Shown here: piece by piece, positions 47,715 through 59,758 of the stretch
Layout of the letters: the number at the start of each line of letters is the position of its first letter
Numbering within the stretch: position 1 is the first letter of the stretch
NCBI RefSeq assembly: GCF_932294415.1
Contig: NC_065544.1
Span: 26,821,351-26,885,350, forward strand
Source: Quercus robur
Taxonomy: Eukaryota > Streptophyta > Magnoliopsida > Fagales > Fagaceae
DNA length: 64,000 bases
Reading direction: 5' to 3'
Position numbers and translations under genes: made by a program
Notes under the pieces: model-generated
What the model saw: only the letters and a program-made list of their open reading frames with translations
Databases searched by the model: none
What the model was told of the DNA's origin: nothing

Positions 47715-48517
47715 CAGAAACAGACTTAGGATTTTAAGCTAATGGGGGCCGAAGTATAATAAATAAATAAATAACTCTAAATAGGCATCCATATAGTATT
47801 AAAAAATTATAAATACACAAAATTGTTGTTTCTAAATACATTAAGATGCAAGCATTTACCAACAAAGACAAAACAAAAACAAAATAATGTTTTTTTTTAA
47901 TACTAGGTTGGCTAGGATTTTTTTTTTTTTTTTGGTTGAAGTTAGAGCATTACAGTAGTGGTGCTAAAAATTTTAGCTTTTAGCACATTAAAAAGTTACT
48001 TTATCTATTTTACCACCTCACTTTATAATACACCCGATATCAAATGTTCTATTTTTTTATCACTTCATTTAAAATAATATAAAAAAACTCATTAAAATAA
48101 TAAAGAAAGAGAGAGAATTTGAGTTTTTTAATTAAAGGAAGAGATATAACCTTAATAAAATATTGTATTTTATTTTTAACAATTTGTTATAATCAACTGG
48201 TAGTTTACTGTAGTTGTAAAAAATTTAGCTTTAACTTCTCCAATAATACATGATTTTTTGGTTCTTTGGTGGTAAAATAGTTTTTTTTTTTTTGCTAGAA
48301 TACACCATTGTAAATGTTTTTATTATTTTTGTTAAGTTTTTGGGTTGGATAGTTGCTATTTGGGTGAAACTAGTTAGGCTTATTGAGGAGAAGGGGGACT
48401 AAGGTTTTGAAAGGGGGCCAACTACAAAAATTAAATATATAATAACTAAAAAAAAAAAAAAAAAATTGGACCCAAGGGGGACTCGGGCCCCCTGGGCCTC
48501 ACCTAGGTCCATCCTTG
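47715..48517. mobile_element. Non-autonomous hAT-type element
   Basis: Flanked by an exact 8-bp duplication AGTACTAG (47707-47714 and 48518-48525), the hAT length. Imperfect terminal repeats: left CAGAAACAGACTTAGG, right read backwards CAAGGATGGACCTAGG. Both are followed inward by GGGGGCC-rich sequence. 803 bp with no transposase. Confidence 0.82.
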
Positions 48518-48525
48518 AGTACTAG

Positions 48526-49749
48526 TGATGCAGGTTCCAATTAGCTTAGTTAATAAAAAATTGTGTCATTATCATAAGCTCAAATCATACTATATTTATG
48601 TAGATTAAAAATATATATCTATACTAATGGCAAGTGATGACCTCATATTCTATTGGTATTCTCATCATATTCCAATGGTATTCCTATCAATGTATCAATG
48701 GAAGGAGAAAATTTATTTGAGGTGTAGTTAACCTTAATCTTATAATCTTATATAGAAATGAAACATGTATATATCTATTATAAATTGAATTCAATTATTT
48801 TATATTTAAAAAAAGTATAAATATTACAAAACTACAAGTTTAAGGAAGCAAAATTGTAAATCATTATCATTTATATATAAAATAATTTGAAGAATATTAT
48901 ATGTAAAAGAATATTTTATGTTTTTATTTTTATTTTATATAAGAAAAATACAAATATGGAAATTAGAGATGGCACTGCATAGGAGCTGCATTACATGCAG
49001 AGATGCTTGCCAGGATTGCACTACCTGCATTGTTGACTAGCCAAAGAGGCGTGACAATAGACTCCAAATCATTGTAACAAACCTTGTATTATAGTCGTAG
49101 TCAATAAGAGTCCAACACTTGTAAAAGGAACCAACCCCCTACCTTCATAAAGCCAGAACAACTTATAAGAGAGCTTGTTAGCTTGTATCATTTTAAAGCA
49201 ATATAGTGCCTCGAAGTAGAGTTCATTTCTCTCTAAGGGTTAAAAAACCAATGGTTTTTCAACCCTTATCCCTTCCAAAGGATCACCAATTGGTTTTTCA
49301 AGTTACAGGCCTTGATTTCGGTGAAAATTTTGGGAACTTGACGTTTTTCATGAGTTTTAGGTGCTGCAAAAAATGTCCCTAACCCACTCCATAGCACACA
49401 TGACTTGGGCTCAAATATGATGTAAAAAGGTCAACTCAGACCCTTTAAACCACATTCCTTCAAATTTTCTTATGTCACATGAGCTGAAACCATGCTTAAA
49501 AGATTAAAATAAATAGTAATACATAAATTGGCTGACAAGAAGGGCTGAATTGTACTTATAAAAAACATGTTACAAAACCAACCATGAACAAAGTCACATG
49601 ATGATTTACTTGGACTACTGTATCATAAGTGAGCGGACAAGTCAAAAAAAATATCATTAATTCCACCTATTTATGGAATTTGTCATCTGGAATAAGTTTT
49701 TGCCCAAGACAAGTCTTGCAGGTGAGATTTCATATCGCTGATTGCTCTT

Positions 49750-49783
<34 letters not shown>

Positions 49784-49896
49784 CGTAAAACACGAAAGTT
49801 CCATCTTGATTGAGGAAGCTGTTAAAGACTTCGTTAATTACTTTGATTGGGATCGTAGACTTTATTACCACTATCGTGTTCTTAAAGTTTGTAATC
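48526..49896. other. Intergenic, possible LTR remnant
   Basis: 48980-49260 (CATAAAGCCAGAACAAC, CTTATAAGAGAGC, TTCATTTCTCTC) has the look of an LTR promoter/leader fragment but shows no second copy or ends. A poly-T of about 34 lies at 49750-49783. No gene. Confidence 0.4.
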
Positions 49897-50166
49897 CCTT
49901 GTCTCTATATATTACTCAAGTCAATACCATGTAAAGTCGAATTTTGGAAAAACTCCGAAAAAGATGGAGTTGATAGGAACAACTCATAAAATTTGAACAA
50001 ATACAAATTTTCTATTTCACGTTTTGTGTTCCTTGTCTCTATATATTAGTCAAGTCAATACCATGTAAAGTCGAATTTTGGAAAAACTCCGAAAAAGATG
50101 GAGTTGATAGGAACAACTTATAAAATTTGAACAAATACAAATTTTCTATTTCACGTTTTGTGTTCC
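49897..50166 (+). repeat. Tandem duplication, 134 bp unit
   Basis: 49897-50030 and 50031-50166 are nearly identical (CCTTGTCTCTATATATTA, AAAGTCGAATTTTGG, GGAGTTGATAGGAACAAC, TTCACGTTTTGTGTTC). Only a few single-base differences are visible. Confidence 0.92.
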
Positions 50167-51180
50167 ATTTTATACTTAACTAATCATAATTTATCATATA
50201 TTTATTTTATTTTACTTATAAAATAATCAAATTTTAAATAAATAAAATTAAACACATGACAAATTGTGAATAATTGAACATAAAGTGAAAAAGTAGAGTA
50301 CAGAATTTGTATTTAGTAGCTTATAAATTAATTTATTCTACCTTGTCTCTGTTTATATAATTTATTGGTCAGTTTATTTTTTAAGTTAGTTTTTGACTCA
50401 TTTTTTAATTAGGGTTGTCAAGGACAAGTTTTTAATACTTTATGTACATAAGTTCAAGTGATTTTTAATCAAATTAATTAAATTAATAATTAGATTAGAC
50501 CAAATAATTTATGTAACAAAAAGGTCTCAAAAACACTCATGTTAAGAGAGAGGAGTTTCTCAAAAAAAAAAAAAAAAAAATTTAAAGAGAGGGTAATAAA
50601 ATTGCTCACTATTTAACTAAATTAGCAATTAATTTTTTGAACAATATAATATAAATGGAAGATGTTTCACCATAAAGTTCCTCTTTTGTTAAGCTGATTT
50701 GTCCATCGTTTTAGAATTAAAAAATTCAATGTCTTCTTTCTAAAGAAAAAAATTTTATGTAACATGACATGTTGCGGTGGCAGAATCACTAGACCATTAA
50801 TGGTGTGGGTAAAAATGTTCTTTTACCTAAAAGGTCCTGGGCCCATCTGACCATCCACGTGGCATGATATCATCAGTTCATGTGTCTCACAAATACCATG
50901 AGATCACAAGGGTGAAACCGTCAAAGTAATAAGTGTAGACCAAGTTGAAGGCATGACTAGGAACAACACAAAAGAAGGCCAAGTACAACGTACCTAACAG
51001 AAAATGGCATAGACAAACAAAAATGTTAAGCATCGACCAACATGAGAAATCAAGTAGCTATTTAGTAATATTGTTTGTATTTTTTAAAAATACGTGTAAA
51101 TAAAAAAAATGTATAAAAATAAATATAATGTTGTTTAAAAACTAAAAATTGATACTTCAATTATAATGGAGAAGTCATTC
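50167..51180. other. Intergenic, no gene
   Basis: AT-rich with a poly-A run near 50562-50580. Nothing recognised. Confidence 0.45.
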
Positions 51181-51183
51181 AGG

Positions 51184-51621
51184 TATGGGCTAAACTTTAT
51201 GAGTTGTGCTCTCCCTTACAAGCTGAGGTTGCAACTATTCTATGGGTTTTTCAAATTGCTCTTGAGAAAAAATTGGGTAGAATTATTGTGGAAAGGGATG
51301 CAAAAATTCATAGCCACTCTCTAGCGCCTATGAGTTCAAAGGAAAAGCAGGTACACTGGTCCATCTCCACCTTCATTAGAATTAGTTTAGAAATTAGTAA
51401 GAGTTTTTTGAGTTGTAATTTTTGTTGGATTAGTAGAGACTGTAGTGGTGTAGCTCATGTTTCTGCTAAGTTAGCTAGTAGTCTTAGAAAGTCTTTTTCT
51501 TGTAATTGTCCAACCTCCCTGCTATTATTGTTGATATTTGCAGGGCTGATTGTTCTTCTGTTGTTCCTTAGTTTTTGTTCCTTTAATGAAAGTCCTGATT
51601 ATCAAAAAAAAAAAAAAAATC
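51184..51621 (+). mobile_element. LINE 3' end with RNase H-like domain and poly-A tail
   Basis: Open frame: CSPLQAEVATILWVFQIALE, GRIIVERDAKI, CNFCWISRDCSGVAHVSAKL. These are the central and C-terminal motifs of the plant RNase H-like (RVT_3) domain that ends LINE ORF2. After a stop region a poly-A tail of about 16 follows at 51605-51621. Heavily 5'-truncated. Confidence 0.85.
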
Positions 51622-52331
51622 CTATAAGCTGCATTGGTACAATACAAACAAGTTTGTATTTTGTTAGTAATGCTTTTGGTTTATTTCTACTGTCACTGCT
51701 CATTGGTAATGCTTTTGATTTAAATTTTTATTTTGTTAATTGTGAGTTTTGCTTGGTTAACTTAGAAGCTAGCTCATTCTGCTGTTAGATTTTCTGTTGC
51801 TTTTAAAACTAGCCTTTCTATTTTGTTGCTCTTAAAGCTAGTTTTTCTTGTATAATTGCAATCTGCTTTTTGCTGTTTTAGAAGGACGCAGGTGCGATGT
51901 CGTACTGCTTTTTAATTCTTATTGAAATTGCATTTTATAATATATATATATTCTCTAATCACACGTCCTGTATTTAATGATTTACATATGAACATTATTT
52001 GAATCCTTTTTTTTTTTTAATAATTTACTAATAGTACAAATGACCAAGATTTGTGATTAAATCAACTATAAATCCCTAATATGTGAGGAAAAAAAAGTAA
52101 AATAAGAAAGGAGTCAAGGCTTGGGAGGATCATGAATTAATTTGTTTGAATATTGGAAGCGTTGATTGCGCGCTAATTTGTTATACTACCCATACAAACA
52201 ACATTAAATAATTAATGGGTTGGTGGCTATTAGCTAACAAAGGATGGCCAGGTGTAAGAAACTAATTAATTAAGCATGCAAGACATGTTGATTTACGTAG
52301 AAAAGCCTTTGGAAGAGATAAGGGTTGAAAA
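51622..52331. other. Intergenic, no gene
   Basis: AT-rich with (TA)n near 51940 and poly-T near 52008. The Leu-rich frame that runs in from the LINE tail is not supported as a gene. Confidence 0.45.
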
Positions 52332-52676
52332 CAAGGTTATCAATTCTGTACCGGACCGGCTGTACCGGTCGGAATATACCATACCGATCAGTAATTCGGT
52401 ACACTCAACCCTCTTGTTTCGTACCGGAAAAAATGCCGGCCGTACCAGCCTCGTACCGGCCAATTTCGAGCAATACCGGCCGGTACCGGGCGTACCAGCC
52501 AGTACAGAAAAAAGTTTTTTTTTTTTTTTTTTTTTTTAAGTTTTGTAATTTTTGAATTTTTGTTACGACAGAATGGTAACTTATTTGTATTAATTTATTA
52601 GTATTATTTGTTTTCTTAGTATGCAATGGTAACTTTTAAGCTTTTTATTTTATTTTTTTATTTTTTTCCCTTTTAA

Positions 52677-55480
52677 TCAATATATATATATATATATATA
52701 TAAAACCGAAACCTCTGAAGCTCCTACAATTTTCCACATCAGCATTTAATTTTTATTTTTCTTTTATTTTTTAAATTTCAATTTTTTTTTCCAATCTTAT
52801 GCGACTACTCTCTCTAACCTATACCGTCCCTAGAGACGTAGAGCTATATAAAGTGGCAAAGAACCATAGAGACTCATGGTAGTACCGTCCATCGTTATAT
52901 CAAACTCTTCTAGAATTCTAATTAGCCAAAAAAAAAAAAAAAAAAAAAAAAAGCAAAAAAACCTCTTTAGTTATAGGTTCTTTGGCTATACGCATTCTTA
53001 AAACCCAAAACCCTAACCTTTGAGCTCTTTCTCTCTGCTTTCTCTCTTTATTCCTCAAACCAATTTTTTTTTTTTAAAATTACATGAAGAAGAGAGCTTC
53101 TCTTCAGTTTTGGGGCTACGTACAGGTTAAGGACTTTGGAAATTAATATGGTATTCCAAATAAATAGCTTTGTGTTGCAGAGTTCCATGATAGCAACAAA
53201 CTAAGACCTTCAACATATTTCTTCAATATATGCAGATTCTTGCCAGGATTGTAACAGGTTAGTGCAGTACTGAATTTATTAGAGTTATAGCTGTTGAATT
53301 ATCGTGATAATTGGAAATTAATATGGTATTCCAAATAAATAGCTTTGTGTTGCTTTCGATTCCAAACACAGCAGTAAAAGTTATTCATAGCAGAGTTCCA
53401 TGATAGCTATGAGCAACAAACTAAGACCTTCAACATATTTCTTCAATATATGCAGATTCTTGCCAGGATTGTAACAGGTTAGTGCAGTATTGAATTTACA
53501 ATATGGAATTTATGTTGGTTGAAACTTGGATTCTTATTGTTGTTAATTGTTCTGCTAACAGGGAGCATTTTAATTTTCTTGGTAGGATTGCAAAAATGTC
53601 TTTCAATCATGATATTCCATCGGCTAATAATGGTATGGGGTAGAGGCTTTTATCAACATTTTTTAGCACTGCTCAACAAGTGAAATGGAGAAATTCTTAT
53701 GCATTTGTTGGGCAATCTGGAAAAACAAAAATAGTTGGGTACATGTGGGGTGTGGGGAAATGCCAGATTAGGTGAAATCTTCAGTTGAGTTATCATTCAA
53801 TAACTTAGTTCCAAATTAGGCTCAGCAGGTAGAGGTACAATCTCGGCCTGGTGTAGGTTGGGTTCCACCATCTTTTGGGGTAGTATAAACTGAAAGTGGA
53901 ATTGGGATAGCTATTTGCGACTGTGAGGGTAATCTTATGGCAGCTATGCGTGATAGAATAGATGACATATTTTAGGTGGAAGGGATTGAAGCTATGGCAA
54001 TGGAAGTAGGTGGAAGGGATTGAAGCTATGGCAATGGAAGTGAGGCTATAGTCATGACATTTAGGTTTTGTTATTTTGGGTTAATTTTTTTAATTTAGTT
54101 ATTTGGGTTATTGGTTTTAATTAAGGTTGAATGAAAGGTTGAATGATGAGAAAAGCAGAGCATGATAGAAGACATCTACAACACTAAGAAGCAAAAAAGG
54201 TGGAGATATAATTGAAAGGGTTTTTTGGTGTTGGTTTGATAGTCTCCCTCAAATGTGTGGGACTCTTTGATGGTGAGCATGCTTAGATTGGAGGATTTTG
54301 TGTTGATAAAGGAATTTGGGTTAGGGAATGGTGGCAAACCTATGTGTTTTAGTTTTTTTTTTTTAATGGTTTTTGCTTTGTTTCTTAGATTTAGATGGTT
54401 TATCCTTGATCACCATTCTGTATTTGAAGCTAGAATGTTGTAGTGTAGTCATTTGACAAATGCAAATTAATTGTTGTTTAATTTTGTTGCTTTAAATTTA
54501 AAGGTGTTAAAATCTGTTGAATAAGTTTTAATGATCATTGCAATAGAATAAATGCTTTCTAAATCAAACGACTACAAGATTGTGCTTTATGTTAAATGCA
54601 GGTTGGTACTGAAGACATATAGAAACAAAGGAAAATTGAAAATCTACATACTGATGCTTTTGTAATTACTCATTTGAAATTCAAACCGGTTTCAAAAATA
54701 TAGTTCTGGTTTAGAGCATTTTCTGTCTTCACTAATTGTGTTTTGTTTCCATGTACCTGTTTTTAAAATTTGGTTTGTTTCCATGTACCTGTTTTTAAAA
54801 TACATGTAAATTTGGTCAAATATTAATTTTTACGCCTCACAGGGCTTTGAGGAGTACACAAATTTGATTTTGGAAGATGTTGGAAAAGTCAACATCAAGA
54901 GGGAGAGCAAAAAACTTTAGGTGGGTTCATTTTCTTATTTTCCTTTATTTTTAATCTCAGAAATGTGCATACTCTAAATGTGGTACATCTATTTTGTTAT
55001 TTGTCGATTACATATCAAAAAAAATGTACAGGGTAGATTCTTCTTAAGAGATGCAACACAACAGCCATCCCTCTTTCTTTCTCTCTCTCTCTCTCTCAAT
55101 AGTGGAAATAATGATTTCAGAAATCATGTAAATTGGCATTATGTTGCCTTTTCAATCCCATTGAGGTCTAGCATCTTTGTTTACTGGCAATGTTAGAATT
55201 TAGATACATCTTGGACATAAAAAAAGATTAATGTAATTTATGAAAGATATTTGATTGAATGAGTATGGAATTAACTATATTTGTGTAATTAATTGTATTG
55301 GAGTGTACTTATATCAGTTATATATTTTCTAAATATGATCTTATGATATCTCATTGTATGTTATAGATTTTATTGGTTTGATGTATAATTTATACCATGA
55401 TATCAATTTTTTTTTTTTTTTTTTTCATATTAGGGAAGTTATTAATAGCTTTCCCGTGCATCGCACGGGTTAGCGACTAG
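52677..55480 (+). mobile_element. Non-autonomous Helitron with captured LINE fragment
   Basis: The 3' end is textbook: hairpin CCCGTGC-ATC-GCACGGG (55453-55469), then TTAGCGA and CTAG (55477-55480), followed by T. The 5' end TCAATATATA... (52677), preceded by A, leads into AAACCGAAACCTCTGAAGC, a sequence common behind plant Helitron starts. No Rep or helicase motifs are present. Inside are a CCCTAACC-containing leader-like patch (about 53005-53050), a tandem duplication (53133-53502), and a LINE remnant (ICWAIWKNKNSWVHV; GIGIAICDCEGNLMAAM, about 53690-54010) followed by a 34-bp tandem duplication (about 53973-54041). The 5' boundary is less certain than the 3' one. Confidence 0.82.
53133..53502 (+). 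repeat. Imperfect tandem duplication inside the Helitron
   Basis: GGAAATTAATATGGTATTCC to AGGTTAGTGCAGTA occurs at about 53137-53262 and again at about 53311-53490. The second copy has an extra stretch (TTTCGATTCCAAACACAGC...). Confidence 0.88.
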
Positions 55481-55727
55481 TTGATACTAAAGTCTAAAAC
55501 CATGAATAATTAGTTCTGAATTGAGGAAATGTTTTATGGTAAACTTTTATATTTATTATAATATATATATACACAAACACATACATACATATATATATAT
55601 ATTTATATTTATAAATATAAAAAATAGCGGTAAACCCGAAACGGTACACCGGTATTGACCGGTATCCGAAATATATCGTACCGGTGGCCAAATCGGTACG
55701 GCCTCCGGTACGGTATTGACATCCTTG

Positions 55728-55936
55728 CCTGTAACTCTTGCTGAATATGGCTAAAGTTTCAAACAAACTATTTTTAGGTCATTGAAATTAAGCTAATTCC
55801 ACGGCTGACTTTTGATGCATTCTACCACATAGAGAAGCTCTCTTGGGATTGCTAGGAATGTGTACCCAATCACATTTGGTCAATCATTTCCTAAATTATG
55901 AACAAAAACAGCTCATTCATATTTACCCAAAAAAAT

Positions 55937-55980
<44 letters not shown>

Positions 55981-56518
55981 TTGAGAATGTAAACAGATGT
56001 AATCTAAGACTTCCCACTTGTTTGATAATATGGGGATCTCCCCTCAAAAAAAAAAAAAATAATAATAAAAAATAGGGATCAATAGTTTCACTCCTTATAC
56101 TGAGACTGTCCCAAGCTTAATTTAAAATTCCCCAATCAGCTAAAACACATCCAATTTTTCTTCTTCCTTTGAAACCCTAACTTTAGAACAAAAGCCCATA
56201 TGGAAGAGCAACACAATTTTGAGGCATAGGAGTGAAAATAGTGGTACCTATGAGTCTTCTCTCCCTCCCTCACCACCTTTCTCAAATTCCTCTTCCTAAT
56301 GTATGTGCAAAACAGTTCCAAACTGAATGCATGCATATTTTCCATCTCTTTTTTATTTTGCACTTTGATTTCGTTCTAATGATAACCCACCTCTATTCAT
56401 TGAATATTGGAATTTTGGACTTGAATCTCTCTAGTTACTAATCACACTTTAAAAAACTTGAGGGGAGTTTAGGGCTTAATCTATCATTTTTTACCATTGT
56501 CGCAAAAAAGTCCCTGAC
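55728..56518. other. Intergenic with long poly-T
   Basis: A poly-T of about 43 lies at 55937-55979 and a poly-A at 56045-56059. No supported gene. Confidence 0.5.
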
Positions 56519-56519
56519 A

Positions 56520-56526
56520 AAATTAA

Positions 56527-56584
<58 letters not shown>

Positions 56585-57046
56585 AGGTAAAGCTTAGAGA
56601 AAGTTCAATTAGAATTTCAATTTAGAGTCAAATTTATGCCATGTATCGTAAATTATTTATTTTTAGAGAAAGTTTTATTTCATAATTTTAGAATCAAACG
56701 TGGAACCACATTATAAATATTTATCCAAATAAGTTGTTTAATACAAAAACCAAAGAGTTTAGAATAAATGAATTGTAAAAATAAAAAAATTATAAAAAAA
56801 AAAAGTTCTTCACAACAACAAAAATTAAGAAGTAATAAATAAATGAAAATAAATAAATAAACATCGACAGTTTACATTTTATACCTAATAATATTCTTAC
56901 AAGACTTTTTAAAGAGTTAACAAAATATAAAAATGGCTATCAATAATATTTAAATTTATATATATATATATATATAAGAATTATACTATACATCTTATTG
57001 TATATCTTTAAGTATATCCATGCATATGCATGAGGTTATAAGCTAG
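56520..57046 (+). mobile_element. Probable short non-autonomous Helitron
   Basis: The 3' end has a palindrome CATGCATATGCATG (57019-57032), then AGGTTATAAG and CTAG (57043-57046) followed by T, the Helitron terminus layout. The 5' boundary lies in or beside the (AT)n tract at 56529-56582, just before AAGGTAAAGCTTAGAG. No coding sequence. Confidence 0.5.
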
Positions 57047-57210
57047 TTGTATACTAATAGCTTAATCCAAAGTTCCACCAAATAAAACTTTTTTCTCTAA
57101 CCAAACATTTTCAAATATACATTGTTTTATTATACATTGTTTTATTATATGTAAACCATATGATTTTTTATTAATAATTTGATAATTACAACAATGAGGG
57201 AGGAGGGGAG

Positions 57211-57212
<2 letters not shown>

Positions 57213-57285
<73 letters not shown>

Positions 57286-57286
57286 T
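57213..57286 (+). repeat. Compound microsatellite (TC)n(TA)n
   Basis: About 25 TC repeats followed by about 12 TA repeats. Confidence 0.95.
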
Positions 57287-57381
57287 TCCGTATTTTACGA
57301 ATGTTGCAATCAATTTATAGGCTTATGGCACTTATTCAATACTAACGAAAATTACTACCCATGAATTCATATAAATACTAT

Positions 57382-58030
57382 TTGGGGGGGGGGGGGGGTA
57401 AAAGACCGGGAAGCCCATATCAATATCTACATTGGGCCAAGGGCTCATTCCAAGGAAGAACCCCTCCTCGAACATGGGAAGAACCCTCCTCGGCCAGGGA
57501 TGTAGCCGAGGACAAAGGGAGCAGCCTATTACTGGTAGTGACACTCCAGGTCATTCCACAGAATAGGGTAAGTACTAAGACAAAAAAAGACAACGGGAAG
57601 AATGAAAATATCTAAGAGAAAGATGCCATAATTACGGTGCTCCGTACCTGACATAGCCATGCCTCTCTGCTTTTACAACCACTCCCAACAACTTTAGGGA
57701 TGGGCAGATGGGACAAGGAGCAACGCAATGAACCGAAAAAGTTAGAGGAGGAAAGATGGGTATAAAAAGGATGGAAATGGAGGCAAATGGGGGACTACGA
57801 AATCGCTACCACTCAATGCGAAATGGAGAAGGCTCCTCGAATTGTGCCGAGGACCAATCTTCCTTGATAAACTCAGTTCATCTCAGCTTGATCGTAACAA
57901 ACACCATATTAACTGTTATACATGTACTAAAGCCTAACTTTTCGACCCACTCTCTACAAATTTATTGTACTGAGTTCACTGGTCCAAGATGCCATACATC
58001 TTGGGCTTGGATTGAAAAACGAGACCCTAC
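57382..58030 (+). mobile_element. Non-autonomous repeat, copy 2 of the family at 1220-1885
   Basis: Flanked by an exact 9-bp duplication AAATACTAT (57373-57381 and 58031-58039). Starts TTG plus a G-run and TAAAAGACC, ends GAGACCCTAC. It contains a TATA-like GTATAAAAAGG (about 57759) and CCGAGGA repeats. A 9-bp duplication would suit a MULE-type element, but I see no clear terminal inverted repeat; LTR-like promoter features argue the other way. Confidence 0.7.
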
Positions 58031-58251
58031 AAATACTATGGCCATTGTTGTCTTTATGGGAGTTCCAGAATCAATTGGGAGAGTGCAAGTCACTAACTTT
58101 CATTAAGAAATTAAACTTCTACACTTTTTTCCCCATTTACCAACCCATTTCCATCCACATAAATATCAGAGTAATAAGAAAATTAACTATTTATTAATTA
58201 ATTAATAATAAAATTACACCAACAATCTCCCACTCATTTTAATATTAATAT

Positions 58252-58869
58252 TGTACGGCACCGAGATCCTAGGCCCATACAGGCCCTGGGCCCAGTCCCA
58301 TACAGGCCCTGGGCTCAGTCCCATACCGGCCTTGGGCACAGGCCCAGCAGAAAGGTCCAGTTATCCTACACCCTTCTTGAAACTGCCTTAACGTGAAAAC
58401 ACGTTTTGGGGTCTAAGTCCCAACAGACGATCAGTTTAACTTCCCCGGGCAAGTGAATTGGTCGTGTCCGGGAAAGTCATGACATGCGCGGGAAACTCCT
58501 GATGTGCACGGGTGACTGAGTTGCCGAACATATCCATCAAGGAAGAACCAAGTTCCAAGGTCATAAATGCTGCACCGCCCTCTCACCTAAAACATCCACT
58601 TTGACCGGATAATATTGGACCCTTAGTAGCACTAACGGTGGCTGTAATCATGATCTCCCCACTAACCTTGGCTATAAATAGAAGAAATTGGGGAGAAGAA
58701 GGGATGGAGAAAAATTGAGAGAAAACAGTCAAGGAGAGAGTATCAACTGAGTGTTGCTTTGAGTTTCTCTGCCGAGAACGACCCATTGTAGGAAATCCTT
58801 AAGCCCACTACAAATAAATTGTGAGCCCAAGTGACCTAAGGCCCAGAAGTCTTGTACTTGGTTCCTACA
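58252..58869 (+). mobile_element. Solo LTR of a retrotransposon
   Basis: Begins TGTACGGCACC and ends GGTTCCTACA, with exact 5-bp flanks AATAT (58247-58251 and 58870-58874). It has a TATA box (CTATAAATAG, about 58671) and three short tandem repeats (CCCATACAGGCCCTGGGC) near its start. 618 bp. No primer-binding site or second LTR follows, so it is the product of LTR-LTR recombination. Confidence 0.85.
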
Positions 58870-58874
58870 AATAT

Positions 58875-59755
58875 AATAAAGTGTATTAGACAAAAATGGA
58901 TCATTATGTCTCATTAAAGTGTGCTTTGAATTGAACTCCACTTAGTGAAACAATAATCTCTATTCCAAAGTCAATAATAGACTCAGACTTGAACTGTGAT
59001 TGTCAAAAAAACAAAATTTATTGCTCACACATAAAAATTTGAGTGTAGTCATGAGCTTTTTTAAGCCAACACATTTTAACTTTGTGCCTAATCAGTCTCA
59101 TGAGTGCTCTATATTACAAAATGAATTTTTAGTAACGAATTTTAGTGAAGAAATTTTTTTCATCACGAAAAAGTTAACATATAGCGACAAAATATAACTT
59201 TCATCTCCAATTAGGAGTATTTTAAAATAAAATATTATTGAGTTCAAAAATGTCGCTCAAGCAAGATTCATAATTTTGTAATGTGCAAGGAACTAAGACA
59301 TGGATTACAGTGTACTTAAAGTATGGACTACGAATTATGAAATAGACTTTTAATCAACAATTAATATAGCCCAAAAAAAAATATGGACACATAAGAATAC
59401 TTATTTAAATTAACCTAAATCCAATACAAATAATATCGCAATACTCCTCAATTGCTCAGTAATTACTCCTTAATTGCTCAGTAATTAAGTTACTCTACTC
59501 TTAAAAAGATTCAACTTTAAGGACTCCACTCAGCCCAGCCAATGTAAAGAGGAAGATTATCAAAAAGGAAGTTTACTGAGATCAAGGAGGGAAAAGTTAC
59601 AGATGAGAGGTCACTTTAAGGGTTACAAAGTAGTGCAATGATTTCTTTTGGTTTGGTTAAAGATCCAAATAAAAATGGGCTCAGGTCTTAGTTGCATATG
59701 TGTTAAGTTGTTATAACTTTTTTTTTTTTTTTTTTGAGAATCAAGTTGTTATAAC
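58875..59755. other. Intergenic, no gene
   Basis: AT-rich. CTCCTTAATTGCTCAGTAATTA-type short direct repeats occur near 59445-59490. Nothing else recognised. Confidence 0.45.
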
Positions 59756-59758
59756 TTA

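Larger units (their letters stand above)
52332..55727. mobile_element. Inverted-repeat element of the accgg family, split by a Helitron
   Basis: The left end (CAAGGTTATCAATTCTG, then repeated TACCGG) and right end read backwards (CAAGGATGTCAATACCG, then repeated TACCGG) are terminal inverted repeats of over 60 bp. Without the Helitron at 52677-55480 the element would be about 590 bp. No protein coding. A related fragment is at 5481-5663. Superfamily unassigned; the target-site duplication is unclear. Confidence 0.7.

Noticed and set aside
49683-49934. Open frames spanning the poly-T at 49750-49783
   Set aside because: Frames consist largely of Phe or Lys runs; no conserved domain, and the run length would shift the frame.
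57756-58106. 116-codon open frame on the + strand
   Set aside because: It lies within the same repeat family and runs past its end across the target duplication into flanking DNA.
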